This document shows, one piece after another, positions 1 through 6,412 of a DNA stretch of 27,368 bases; position 1 is the first letter of the stretch; the number at the start of each line of letters is the position of its first letter. A program made the translations under genes and the position numbers. Below the pieces are notes generated by a model. It saw only the letters and a program-made list of their open reading frames with translations, was not told where the DNA came from and made no database searches. Source of the DNA: a virus. The stretch spans positions 1 to 27,368 of IMG/VR virus record IMGVR_UViG_3300045303_000321; one strand, given 5' to 3'.

Positions 1-37
1 CGGCCTCGCTTCGCTCGGCCTCGGGTGTCAAGGGAAA

Positions 38-72
38 GTTGCCTTAAGGCAACACCGCGCCGTGTTGCCTTA
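38..72. promoter_or_regulatory. Operator-like palindrome with an extra half-site
   Basis: GTTGCCTTAAGGCAAC at 38-53 is a perfect 16-base palindrome. The half-site GTTGCCTTA occurs again at 64-72, in the same orientation as the left arm and 26 bases downstream. An AT-rich stretch follows at once. A perfect palindrome plus a third half-site about 2.5 helical turns away is typical of a dimeric repressor operator. The binding protein is not in the window and no clear promoter was located, so this is inference. Confidence 0.35.
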
Positions 73-222
73 TCCATACATTTTTCAAAAGCTTCCGCCC
101 CGGTGGCTCCCACGCCGCGCCGACCATGCCCCCTCCTTCCGCGGTCGCGCGCCTAGCCTGGTTCTGAGCCCCGGGGCGGAACAGAATCCCGCCGGTCAAC
201 CGGCGCGGCCGCGCTCCCTTGT

Positions 223-246
223 GGACCCCCGGCCCGGCGGGGGTCC
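223..246 (-). terminator. Possible terminator of the leftward gene
   Basis: GGACCCCC (223-230) and GGGGGTCC (239-246) form a perfect 8-bp stem with an 8-base loop. Read leftward, it starts one base after the stop codon of the gene ending at 248. There is no U tract, so it would be a U-less terminator of the kind proposed in actinobacteria, or only an mRNA-stabilising hairpin. Confidence 0.4.
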
Positions 247-247
247 G

Positions 248-511
248 CTATGTCGTGATGGACACGACCAGGGTCGTGGTCCTCACGGTCGGGACACCGT
301 CGTCCCGGATTGCCAGCAGGAACCGCGCCGGCCGGCCGATGGCCGGCGGCTCGATGAACGTGAACGGGATCCACTCCTCGTCCTTGCGCAGGGTGGAGGC
401 CGGACCGACCTCACCCGGGTAGTCGCCCCGCGTGGTCGACCGGGGCCAGCGCCGCAGGCGCGCGCCGGTGAGGTCGAGTTCGTAGGTCGAGGACTCGGTT
501 TCGATGATCAT
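248..511 (-). CDS. Hypothetical protein, leftward
   Basis: This is an 87-residue protein from the ATG at 511 (89 residues from an in-frame TTG at 517). I do not recognise the family. It starts with a short hydrophobic stretch (MIIE), then has a YELDLTGARLRRW segment, an acidic/aromatic middle (KDEEWIPFTF) and a beta-rich C-terminus ending LVVSIT. The residue make-up is that of a folded small protein, unlike the arginine/proline-rich overlapping frames. It is the only gene on the minus strand, so it is transcribed away from the late operon. AGGA lies 9 bases before the TTG, while a promoter-like pair places the predicted transcript start near the ATG; both starts are possible. The C-terminus is followed directly by a hairpin. 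Its function is unknown. Confidence 0.6.
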   Translation of the reverse strand: MIIETESSTYELDLTGARLRRWPRSTTRGDYPGEVGPASTLRKDEEWIPFTFIEPPAIGRPARFLLAIRDDGVPTVRTTTLVVSITT

Positions 512-518
512 GATCAAG

Positions 519-546
519 ATCGTATGTCCTAAGTTCGCCAGTTCAA
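519..546 (-). promoter_or_regulatory. Candidate promoter of the leftward gene
   Basis: Reading the minus strand, TTGAAC (546-541) is separated by 16 bases from TACGAT (524-519). The ATG at 511 lies 8 bases after the -10 element, so a transcript starting there would be leaderless or nearly so, which is common in actinobacteria. The match is by eye only. Confidence 0.35.
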
Positions 547-755
547 CCCACCGGGCTCGCTACCTTGACGCCGTTCTGTGGGCTTGATGGCCGCTGTTGT
601 AGAAGCGGCCGCTAGATAGGAAAAAAGTTCTTCGAAAGGAGCCACCTATCTCCCGTGCAGGGTTACGCACATGTGGAACGCCGCGAGGCGTGCCGAAGGG
701 ATGGGGGGCGGGGACGCCGTCGGCCTCGCCCCCAGCTCCCACGGAAGGGGAATCA
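547..755. other. Divergent intergenic region with hairpins
   Basis: No supported gene. A 7-bp stem-loop (GGCCGCT 589-595, AGCGGCC 604-610) overlaps a 10-base palindrome (604-613). A second inverted repeat pairs AGATAGG (614-620) with CCTATCT (645-651) around an A-rich tract and a GAAAGGAG sequence (634-641). That Shine-Dalgarno-like site is 13 bases before a GTG at 655 that opens a 34-codon arginine-rich frame ending in an ATGA overlap with the next gene. A leader peptide is conceivable but weak. This is the natural place for divergent promoters. Confidence 0.4.
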
Positions 756-983
756 ATGAGGCTTTACCACGCGCTTTGCAGTCTGATCGAGGCGATCGCA
801 TTTCAGAAGCTCGCACTCGGCGGCGGCGAGGAGCCGCAGCCCGAGGGGAACAACTTCGCCCACATCGAGCACGCCCACAGCTTTACCTCCGAGCCGGAGC
901 TGCACGCCGGCTGGCGCCCGTCCACAGTGGACGGGGAAGATCGTGCACACATTAGCTTGCGCTGGAGCCCTCCGGGGCGCTAG
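756..983 (+). CDS. Hypothetical small protein
   Basis: This is a 75-residue protein of unknown family. The ATG at 756 is chosen because GGAAGGGG (743-750) sits 5 bases upstream. The longer frame starting at 690 has a low-complexity glycine/proline N-terminus and no ribosome binding site. The N-terminus is hydrophobic and helical (LYHALCSLIEAIAFQKLAL). The middle is acidic and His-rich (EEPQPEGNNFAHIEHAHSF), followed by an aromatic C-terminal part ending SLRWSPPGR. The His-rich patch could bind metal, but no known motif is visible. It stands alone, separated by almost 300 bases from the next gene, so it may form its own transcript. Confidence 0.5.
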   Translation: MRLYHALCSLIEAIAFQKLALGGGEEPQPEGNNFAHIEHAHSFTSEPELHAGWRPSTVDGEDRAHISLRWSPPGR

Positions 984-1280
984 CGTTCACAGGGTTGTCA
1001 GGGACCGCAAATCCCGGACGACAGAGGGTGGCAGAGCGCGAGTGTCGGGGCCTAATGAGATGGGCGCCTGGCATGAGTAATGTGCACTTGTGTGGATAAT
1101 CGACGGGTGTAGGTCCCAATGGCAAATGCTGAGGGCAATCGCAGTAGACCTGGCTTAGCGGCCGGGAAAAATCCCAGCTTAGCGGCAAGCAGGTGACCCG
1201 GTGGACTCCTATTGAAACGAAGTCTCACCACCGGCGGAGGGGTCGTTCCCTCCCCCTCGCCCCATTCTTAAAGGAGAACC
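984..1280. other. Gene-free stretch, possible packaging or leader region
   Basis: No protein gene is well supported. A 10-base direct repeat GCTTAGCGGC occurs at 1153-1162 and 1177-1186, flanking a GGGA/TCCC hairpin (1164-1175). GATAAT at 1095-1100 resembles a -10 box but has no good -35. A 25-codon frame (1119-1196) with a weak AGG upstream spans the direct repeats and is probably chance. A GGAGGG/CCCTCC hairpin follows at 1236-1253. Lying just upstream of the packaging genes, this is the most likely place in the window for a cos or pac site, but no cleavage site can be read from sequence alone. Confidence 0.35.
1236..1253 (+). other. Hairpin upstream of a TTG-start gene
   Basis: GGAGGG (1236-1241) pairs with CCCTCC (1248-1253) around a six-base loop. 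It lies 16 bases before the AAAGGAG ribosome binding site of the next gene. There is no U tract. GGAGGG is itself Shine-Dalgarno-like, so sequestering it could keep ribosomes on the correct downstream site. Confidence 0.3.
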
Positions 1281-1505
1281 TTGCAGCTGTACGTCAAGAT
1301 CGAGACGATCATCGAGATCGACGGCACGATGGAGCAGGCCCGGGAGATCCGGGACAGAGTCACGGACGCAGCGATGGACAGCGTGGAGGACCTCATCCAC
1401 TGCGGCGACCCCGAGTGCTGCACGGAGCCGAAACGGCCGGACCAGATTGTCGGGGGATCCTACAGCAGCTCGACCATCACGGACCACCTCGATGAAGAGG
1501 ACTAA
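1281..1505 (+). CDS. Hypothetical acidic small protein
   Basis: This 74-residue protein starts at TTG 1281, with AAAGGAG (1270-1276) four bases upstream, a strong and well-spaced site. The N-terminus is a beta strand followed by a helix (QLYVKIETIIEIDGTMEQAREIRDRV). Cysteines at residues about 41, 46 and 47 (HCGDPECC) suggest a small metal site or disulfide. The C-terminus is acidic (DHLDEED). The family is not recognised. The next gene overlaps its 3' end by 14 bases, so the two are probably translationally coupled. The same AGGAGAACC-to-TTG context recurs before the portal gene. Confidence 0.7.
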   Translation: MQLYVKIETIIEIDGTMEQAREIRDRVTDAAMDSVEDLIHCGDPECCTEPKRPDQIVGGSYSSSTITDHLDEED

Positions 1506-1686
1506 GCGCCGTTCCACGATGGAACGTCGGCCGATCGTGACCTGGTCCGAGGAGGACGCCTACACGGGCTGGCGCAAGGTCTACTGCTACCTGGGCAAGG
1601 CCGGCGCCGTCGCCTGGATTAAGACCAGAACCCACCGCCGGGAACGCCGTGAGGCCAAAAAGGCCCTGCGCGCCGGCGAAGAATAG
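1492..1686 (+). CDS. Hypothetical basic small protein
   Basis: This is a 64-residue protein from ATG 1492, which overlaps the previous gene by 14 bases. An alternative ATG at 1519 would give 55 residues. Neither start has a good Shine-Dalgarno, so coupling to the upstream gene is likely. The core (WSEEDAYTGWRKVYCYLGK) is aromatic and the C-terminal third is strongly basic (RTHRRERREAKKALR), which suggests nucleic-acid binding, though no named domain is visible. It precedes a short intergenic stretch with a TATACT box. Function unknown. Confidence 0.6.
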   Translation: MKRTKRRSTMERRPIVTWSEEDAYTGWRKVYCYLGKAGAVAWIKTRTHRRERREAKKALRAGEE

Positions 1687-1700
1687 TCCGGCTTAGGCTC

Positions 1701-1719
1701 TATACTCCAGCCCTTCGGG
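1701..1719 (+). promoter_or_regulatory. Candidate -10 box before the small membrane protein gene
   Basis: TATACT at 1701-1706 matches five of six bases of the sigma-70 -10 consensus. No convincing -35 is seen at the expected distance. Transcription would begin close to the ATG at 1720, which has no Shine-Dalgarno, so a near-leaderless message is possible. Confidence 0.25.
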
Positions 1720-1956
1720 ATGAGATACTCAGCCATGGACGCGGCAATCTGGTTTACCGTCATCGGCATGATCATCGGGTGCGTCTGGCTCCTGTCCCTC
1801 ATCGCGCGCCCGAAGCCCCCGAAGCGCCCCGAGCCGCCCCCGACCGCCGACCCCGTGCTCTACATGCGCCGCTGGGGCCTCCTCCGCAAGCGGTGGGAAG
1901 CCGACGAGAAGAACCAGTGGGACGAAGCCTTCCGGTGGTACGACCGCCGCAAGTAA
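1720..1956 (+). CDS. Small single-pass membrane protein
   Basis: This is a 78-residue protein with one transmembrane helix at about residues 8-29 (AIWFTVIGMIIGCVWLLSL). A proline-rich linker follows (RPKPPKRPEPPPT), then a charged, tryptophan-rich cytoplasmic tail (RRWGLLRKRWEADEKNQWDEAFRWYDRRK). The positive residues after the helix predict that the tail is inside. An ATG at 1735 would shorten it by five residues; neither start has a clear ribosome binding site. A rho-independent terminator follows eight bases after the stop. The family is unknown. Such proteins occur among the accessory genes at the left end of actinophage genomes. Confidence 0.6.
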   Translation: MRYSAMDAAIWFTVIGMIIGCVWLLSLIARPKPPKRPEPPPTADPVLYMRRWGLLRKRWEADEKNQWDEAFRWYDRRK

Positions 1957-1963
1957 CCAACCT

Positions 1964-1991
1964 AAAGGCCCTGCAATTTGCGGGGCCTTTT
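1964..1991 (+). terminator. Rho-independent terminator before the redoxin gene
   Basis: AAAGGCCC (1964-1971) pairs with GGGCCTTT (1983-1990) and is followed by T at 1991. It ends only 20 bases before the redoxin ATG, with the AAAGGA ribosome binding site in between. The A-rich left arm means it could also act on the other strand. Confidence 0.75.
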
Positions 1992-2010
1992 CCATGCCCA
2001 AAAGGATCCC

Positions 2011-2256
2011 ATGCGAGTAAGCGTTTACACCCTCCCGGACTGCGTCCAGTGCGACCGGACCAAGAGGCTGCTGGAGCGCGAGGGCATCCCTTTCCAGGTC
2101 TTCAACCTGGACGAACTCCCGGCCAAGGCCGCTGAGTTCAAGGCGGCAGGCTTCCTGCAGGCCCCCATCGTGGTCCTCGGCAACGACGGCCGCCGCTGGG
2201 CGGGCTTCCGCCCGGACCTTATCAAGGAACTCAAGATTGGAACCGTGGCGCCGTGA
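2011..2256 (+). CDS. nrdH: NrdH-like glutaredoxin/thioredoxin-fold protein
   Basis: This 81-residue redoxin has the usual NrdH length. The CVQC active site is at residues 11-14 just after the first beta strand (RVSVYTLPD), the cis-proline motif is APIVV (51-55), and WAGFRPDLI (63-71) matches the W-S-G-F-R-P-D signature of NrdH proteins. NrdH delivers electrons from thioredoxin reductase to class Ib ribonucleotide reductase. The start is fixed by AAAGGA (2001-2006) four bases before the ATG; the longer frame from 1978 runs through the terminator. No reductase gene is in the window, so the protein would serve the host enzyme or a reductase encoded elsewhere on the phage. It lies right after a terminator and overlaps the HNH gene by 20 bases, an unusual partner for packaging genes. 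Confidence 0.85.
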   Translation: MRVSVYTLPDCVQCDRTKRLLEREGIPFQVFNLDELPAKAAEFKAAGFLQAPIVVLGNDGRRWAGFRPDLIKELKIGTVAP

Positions 2257-2596
2257 GCGAGAACCCTGGGCAGGATCCGACCGGAAGAGTCGACTGCCCG
2301 CTGACTGGCCGCGCCTGCGAGGTGTCGTGCTCGACCGATGCGGTTACCGGTGCCAATGGCGGGACGACGAGGGCAGGTGCCGGGCGACGGCCACGGACGT
2401 TGACCATATCGCCCCCGGCGACGACCATTCCCTTGCCAATCTGCAAGGGCTATGCAGCCACCATCACCTGATCAAAACCAGCCGTGAGGCCAACGAATCC
2501 CGGGCCAAGCGCAAGGCGCTCGGCCGGCTGCCGGAAGAGAAGCAGCCTGGGATCATCGACGGCCCCCCACAACCCACCCAACATCGAGGTTTCTAA
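2237..2596 (+). CDS. HNH endonuclease, packaging-associated
   Basis: This 119-residue protein starts at TTG 2237, with AAGGAA (2224-2229) seven bases upstream, inside the end of the redoxin gene. No later in-frame start leaves the domain whole. The zinc-binding and HNH core spans about residues 35-81: CGYRC (35-39), DVDHI with the catalytic His57, Asn68 in the NLQ motif, and LCSHHHLIKT with His 75-77. Small HNH proteins encoded beside terminase genes are widespread in cos phages. In phage HK97 the equivalent gp74 is needed for terminase cutting. The stop overlaps the terminase small subunit start (TAATG), which supports that role. A homing endonuclease is the alternative, but the tight packing argues against a mobile intruder. 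Confidence 0.88.
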   Translation: MEPWRREREPWAGSDRKSRLPADWPRLRGVVLDRCGYRCQWRDDEGRCRATATDVDHIAPGDDHSLANLQGLCSHHHLIKTSREANESRAKRKALGRLPEEKQPGIIDGPPQPTQHRGF

Positions 2597-3021
2597 TGCC
2601 AGGACCCGTTCCGAAAAGATCGGACACCCGAGCCCGGAGAAACAAGCCAGAAAATGAGGGCGGCGTCCCCCTGTCCAAGGGTGAACGCGTCCCATACAAG
2701 GTGCCTCCGGTCGACTCCAACTGGCATCCCCGCGCGAAGCAGTGGTACCGCTCACTCTCCCGCTCCGGGATGCGCGACTACTACGAGCTTTCCGACTACG
2801 AAATGGCGCGCCTCCTGTGCGACGCCCTCACTGAATACTACAAGCGCCCTACCGCGATGATGCTGGCCACCATCCTGCAGGGAATGACCTCCCTCGGAGT
2901 GACCGAGGGCGAACGCCGCAGGATGCGAATCGAACTTGACTCCCCCCAGGAGGCCCAGACTCCCGCATCCGTGACGGCACTAGACACATACCGGCAGCAG
3001 CTGGGAGTCCAGGAGGCTTGA
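2596..3021 (+). CDS. terS: Terminase small subunit
   Basis: This 141-residue protein would recognise the packaging site and load the large subunit. Its N-terminus MPGPVPKRSDTRARRN is the basic start typical of small terminases in actinobacterial siphophages. A segment with many Trp and Tyr residues (NWHPRAKQWYRSLSRSG) and a helical region (SDYEMARLLCDALTEYY) follow, with an extended C-terminus (TPASVTALDTYRQQL). The ATG overlaps the HNH stop as TAATG, and GAGG (2586-2589) is six bases upstream. Position between the HNH nuclease and the large subunit is the standard order. Identification rests on these motifs and context rather than on a catalytic signature. Confidence 0.82.
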   Translation: MPGPVPKRSDTRARRNKPENEGGVPLSKGERVPYKVPPVDSNWHPRAKQWYRSLSRSGMRDYYELSDYEMARLLCDALTEYYKRPTAMMLATILQGMTSLGVTEGERRRMRIELDSPQEAQTPASVTALDTYRQQLGVQEA

Positions 3022-3049
3022 CCCTGCCCGGTTGAAAGGGCGGGGCCAG

Positions 3050-4729
3050 GTGCCCTCACTTACACAGGAAGAACTCGCACTACTTGAGCCCACGGCCGAG
3101 AATGCGCAGACCTATCTTCCGCCGACATTCATCGGCCCGACGTGGCAAAAGGACAACACCGGCAAGTGGCTGCTCCCCGAGCGCACGCTCGGCTGGGAAG
3201 TCCTCGGTTGGGTTGCCACTTGGCTGACCTTTTCCGACGGCCGACCCTTTATGTGCACGCCCGAACAGGCCCGTTTTGTCCTTTGGTTTTACGCCATTGA
3301 CCATCGCGGTAAATTCAGCTACCGCAAGGCGGTCCTTCAGCGCATGAAGGGCTGGGGGAAAGACCCACTTGCCGCCGTCCTTTCGATCGTCGAATTGATC
3401 GGCCCGAGCCAGTTCTCCCACTGGGATGACAATGGCCAGCCGGTAGGAAAACCGCACCCGGATGCTTATGTCCAGGTAACAGCAGTCTCGGAGCAACAAA
3501 CCGAGAACACTCGCGACCTTTTCCCTGGAATGATCCCCCAGGCCACCCGCGCGGCCTTCAATATGGAGGTCCAGAAGGAAGTCATTTACGCCAACGGCGG
3601 CAAGCAGAAATTGCGCACCATGAGTGCGAATTTCCGTTCCGCAGAAGGCGGCCGTGTCACATTCTGCATTGCCAATGAGACACACCACTGGACGCCGGGA
3701 CAACGCGGCCCGGACTTTATGCGCGTGATCTCGGATAACCTCACGAAGGTACAGGGCCGGCTCCTTTGCATTACCAATGCATACGAGCCGGGAGAAGAAT
3801 CCGTCGCCCAGGCTATCCGCGAAGAGCAGGAGAAAGTCTGGGCCGGCCTCTCCAAGCCGTCGGGCTGGCTTTATGACTCTTTGGAAGCAAATGCCTCAGC
3901 CCCCCTAACTGAGGACTGGGCCCCCCATGTAATTTCCACTATCCGCGGGGATGCCACCTGGCTCAATATCGAAGACATTGTCTCCGAACTCCAGGACGGC
4001 TCCAAGACCGTCGCCTCCAAGAGGCGCATGTGGTACAACCAGATCGTTTCCACGGGCGATTCCCTCATTACCCCGGCCGACTGGGACGGCATTCTCATGC
4101 CCGGTTGCTACGGCGACAAGCGTGACCTGAAGCCCGGCGATTCCATTGTGATGGGATTCGATGGATCGAAGACGGACGATGCCACCGCCCTGGTGGCCAT
4201 CCGGATTTCCGACAACCTCATCGTCCCCCTGGGGATCTGGCAGAACCCGGACCCCGCCCAGGAATGGCACGTCAACGAGGCCGAGGTGGATTCGGAAGTC
4301 CACCTGGCCTTCCAGATGTACAAGGTCCAGGCCTTCTACGCCGACGTCTCCTACTGGGAGTCCTACGTGGACACCTGGAGCGACCTCTACCGCGAGAAGC
4401 TCCTCATCAAGGCCAGCGCCCGCTCCACCGTCGGCTTCGACATGCGCGGCAACAAGGCCCGGATCTCCCAGACCACCGAGGCTTTCGTCGGCTCCATCCA
4501 GGATGGCCGGCTCAAGCAAAACGGCCACCGGCTCATGCGCGTGCACGTGCTGAACGTCAAGAGGCGCACGAATTCCTACGGCCTGTACTTCGGCAAGGAG
4601 ACGGCCTTCTCCACCCGCAAGATCGACGGCTTCGCTGCCGCCTTCCTGGCTTACATGGCCCTGGTCGCCCTGGCCGAATCCGGCAAGAAGCCGCCCAAGG
4701 AGTACACGCGGAAGCTCTACAGCTTCTGA
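3050..4729 (+). CDS. terL: Terminase large subunit
   Basis: This 559-residue motor ATPase and nuclease pumps DNA into the prohead. A Walker A-like GWGKDP lies at residues 101-106 (Lys104), and a Walker B-like stretch FCIANETHHW carries Glu210. The nuclease domain opens with GFDGSKTDDATALVAI, where Asp371 is the first metal-binding residue. These are typical of actinophage large terminases, where Walker A deviates from GxxGxGKT. GTG 3050 is preferred because AAAGGG (3035-3040) lies nine bases upstream; an upstream TTG at 3032 would add six residues and has AGGAGG 15 bases away. Codon use changes along the gene: the first two thirds tolerate A/T third positions, while from about 4180 nearly every codon ends in C or G, suggesting mosaic origin. 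Confidence 0.95.
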   Translation: MPSLTQEELALLEPTAENAQTYLPPTFIGPTWQKDNTGKWLLPERTLGWEVLGWVATWLTFSDGRPFMCTPEQARFVLWFYAIDHRGKFSYRKAVLQRMKGWGKDPLAAVLSIVELIGPSQFSHWDDNGQPVGKPHPDAYVQVTAVSEQQTENTRDLFPGMIPQATRAAFNMEVQKEVIYANGGKQKLRTMSANFRSAEGGRVTFCIANETHHWTPGQRGPDFMRVISDNLTKVQGRLLCITNAYEPGEESVAQAIREEQEKVWAGLSKPSGWLYDSLEANASAPLTEDWAPHVISTIRGDATWLNIEDIVSELQDGSKTVASKRRMWYNQIVSTGDSLITPADWDGILMPGCYGDKRDLKPGDSIVMGFDGSKTDDATALVAIRISDNLIVPLGIWQNPDPAQEWHVNEAEVDSEVHLAFQMYKVQAFYADVSYWESYVDTWSDLYREKLLIKASARSTVGFDMRGNKARISQTTEAFVGSIQDGRLKQNGHRLMRVHVLNVKRRTNSYGLYFGKETAFSTRKIDGFAAAFLAYMALVALAESGKKPPKEYTRKLYSF

Positions 4730-4756
4730 TTTCCCACCAACTTTCAGGAGAACCCT

Positions 4757-6412
4757 TTGCCCACGATGAACGAGTTTGCCCTCGGTGGCATGGGGATGGG
4801 ACTGGGTATTCCCGGTGCCGTGGGATACCAGGACAGGATCCTCGCCACCCCGGACACCACCCCCGGCACCTACGACGACCACCTGATCAAGACGATGCTG
4901 CTCACGCTGCGCTACGACCTGGTCCAGTACGACCTGTGCCGGGACTACCTGGAGGGACGGCAGCTCCTGCCGTATGCCCCGCGGCATGCCTCGGAACAGA
5001 TCAGGGACTTGCAGCGGCGCTCGATCGCCAACTGGATGCCGCTGCTGGTGAACCTGCCGTCCCAGATGTCCTTTGTGGACGACTACCGCCGCCGCACCGG
5101 CGGCAAGTTGGACAGCAAGACGGTGGACGACCAGACTTCGGATCCCGAGTGGGAGCTGTGGCAAAAGAACCGGATGGACTCGCGCCAAACGGTCATCTAC
5201 CGCTCCTGCCTGACCTACGGCCACGCGTTCGTGGCGGTGAACAACATCGACCCGAACGACGTCCGGTTCGACATCCTGCCCACCCGGCACACGGTGGCGT
5301 TCTTCCGGGACCCGGTCAACGACATCCGCCCGTCCCACGTGCTGACGATCATGTCCTACCCGCGCACCGCGGACCTTGCCGGCCACGCGATCTACTGGGA
5401 CGACAAGAATCGCTGGGAGCTGGAGTACGACTTCGACGGCAGCTTCAAGCCCAAGGGCAAGCCCTTCGCCCACGGCCTGGGCAAGTGCCCCATCATCCGC
5501 TACACCTGCTTCATCGACGACGAGGGACGCACCCAGGGCGTCGTGGCCCCGGCCATCCCGCTGCAGGACCGCCTGAACCAGGCGACGTTCTCCACCAACG
5601 TCACGGCCGACTTCGGCGCGTTCAAGGTCCGCTACGCGGCGGGCCTGGTGCCGGACTTCAAGCGGGACGAGAACGGTGAGCTGGTCCTGGACGAGCACAC
5701 CGGGGAACCGATCCCGGTCCCCATTGAGATCTCCCAAAGTCAGCTCCTGCTCAGCGACGATCCGGCGACCAAGTTCGGACAGCTGGAGGAGACTCCCCTG
5801 TCGGGCTACATCGAGCAGGAGGAGCAGGCCGCGCGCAACTTCACGACCCTGTCGCAGTTCCCGCCGCTTGCCTCGATCTCCAACCTGGCCAACCTGTCGG
5901 CCGAAGCCTGGGGCGCCGCGGAGGCGCAGTTCATCCGCTGGATCGACTCCCTGCACGTGTCCCTGGGCGAGTCCCACGAGGAGCTGCTGCGCACCGGGGC
6001 CCTGGCCATCGGCGACACCGCCGGCTCCGAGTCCTTCGGCGGCGAAGTCCGCTGGCGCGACATGTCCACCAAGACCGTCGCGGTCATGATGGACGCCCTC
6101 GGCAAGGCAGCCCAGATGCTCGACGTTCCGAAGAAGGGCCTGTGGCCCCTCATCCCGGACGTCACCAAGGGAATGCTGGACGACTGGGAAGCCCTGCACG
6201 AGCAGGCCATCCAGGACGCCATGCAGATGGATCCGCTGGCAGCCCAGCAGCTCGCGGCCGGCGACGCCTACGGCGCCATCCAGACCGTGCAGCTGCGCTC
6301 CGGCGGCCCGCAGCCGGGCGGCGGCTCCGCCCCGGCCAGCAAGCCGGGGATCCCCAAGCCGTCCCCGCCGGGCGGCACGCCGAAGAAGCCACTGCGTGGA
6401 AACGCAGGCTGA
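4757..6412 (+). CDS. Portal protein
   Basis: This 551-residue protein should form the twelve-fold ring at the capsid vertex, through which DNA enters and the tail attaches. The N-terminal region YLEGRQLLPYAPRHASEQI followed by WMPLLVNLPSQMSFVDDYRR, and the later FSTNVTADFGAFKVRYAAG, fit the SPP1 gp6-type portal family, and the length is normal. The C-terminus is glycine/proline-rich. TTG 4757 is the start because AGGAG (4746-4750) is six bases upstream; the next ATG (4766) is 15 bases from it. It follows the large terminase by 27 bases and overlaps the minor head gene by 17 bases. Confidence 0.92.
   Translation: MPTMNEFALGGMGMGLGIPGAVGYQDRILATPDTTPGTYDDHLIKTMLLTLRYDLVQYDLCRDYLEGRQLLPYAPRHASEQIRDLQRRSIANWMPLLVNLPSQMSFVDDYRRRTGGKLDSKTVDDQTSDPEWELWQKNRMDSRQTVIYRSCLTYGHAFVAVNNIDPNDVRFDILPTRHTVAFFRDPVNDIRPSHVLTIMSYPRTADLAGHAIYWDDKNRWELEYDFDGSFKPKGKPFAHGLGKCPIIRYTCFIDDEGRTQGVVAPAIPLQDRLNQATFSTNVTADFGAFKVRYAAGLVPDFKRDENGELVLDEHTGEPIPVPIEISQSQLLLSDDPATKFGQLEETPLSGYIEQEEQAARNFTTLSQFPPLASISNLANLSAEAWGAAEAQFIRWIDSLHVSLGESHEELLRTGALAIGDTAGSESFGGEVRWRDMSTKTVAVMMDALGKAAQMLDVPKKGLWPLIPDVTKGMLDDWEALHEQAIQDAMQMDPLAAQQLAAGDAYGAIQTVQLRSGGPQPGGGSAPASKPGIPKPSPPGGTPKKPLRGNAG

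Larger units (their letters stand above)
1..247. other. Non-coding left edge with inverted repeats
   Basis: No convincing gene is visible here. The open frames are arginine- and proline-rich and lack ribosome binding sites. The stretch has a palindrome at 38-53, an AT-rich pocket at 71-97 that stands out from the GC-rich surroundings, and small hairpins at 191-204 (GCCGG/CCGGC arms, TCAA loop) and 223-246. It looks regulatory, but the regulated gene may lie left of the window. Confidence 0.5.

Noticed and set aside
560-742. 60-codon minus-strand frame upstream of the leftward gene
   Set aside because: Low-complexity N-terminus, no ribosome binding site, and it spans the hairpin-rich intergenic region.
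952-1188. 78-codon minus-strand frame in the left gap
   Set aside because: Pro/Ser/His-rich, no Shine-Dalgarno, no recognisable motif, and it runs into the end of the gene at 756-983.
984-1280. Possible tRNA or other structured RNA
   Set aside because: No acceptor stem, T-loop GTTCRA motif or cloverleaf could be traced; only small isolated hairpins were found.
2253-2471. Alternative frame starting GTG at the redoxin stop
   Set aside because: It overlaps the HNH domain in another frame, ends inside it and has no family features; the HNH frame has intact zinc and catalytic motifs.
3905-6199. 764-codon open frame on the minus strand
   Set aside because: It lies opposite the terminase and portal genes, has valine/glycine/arginine-rich low-complexity composition and no ribosome binding site. 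It is the usual antisense shadow of GC-rich coding DNA.
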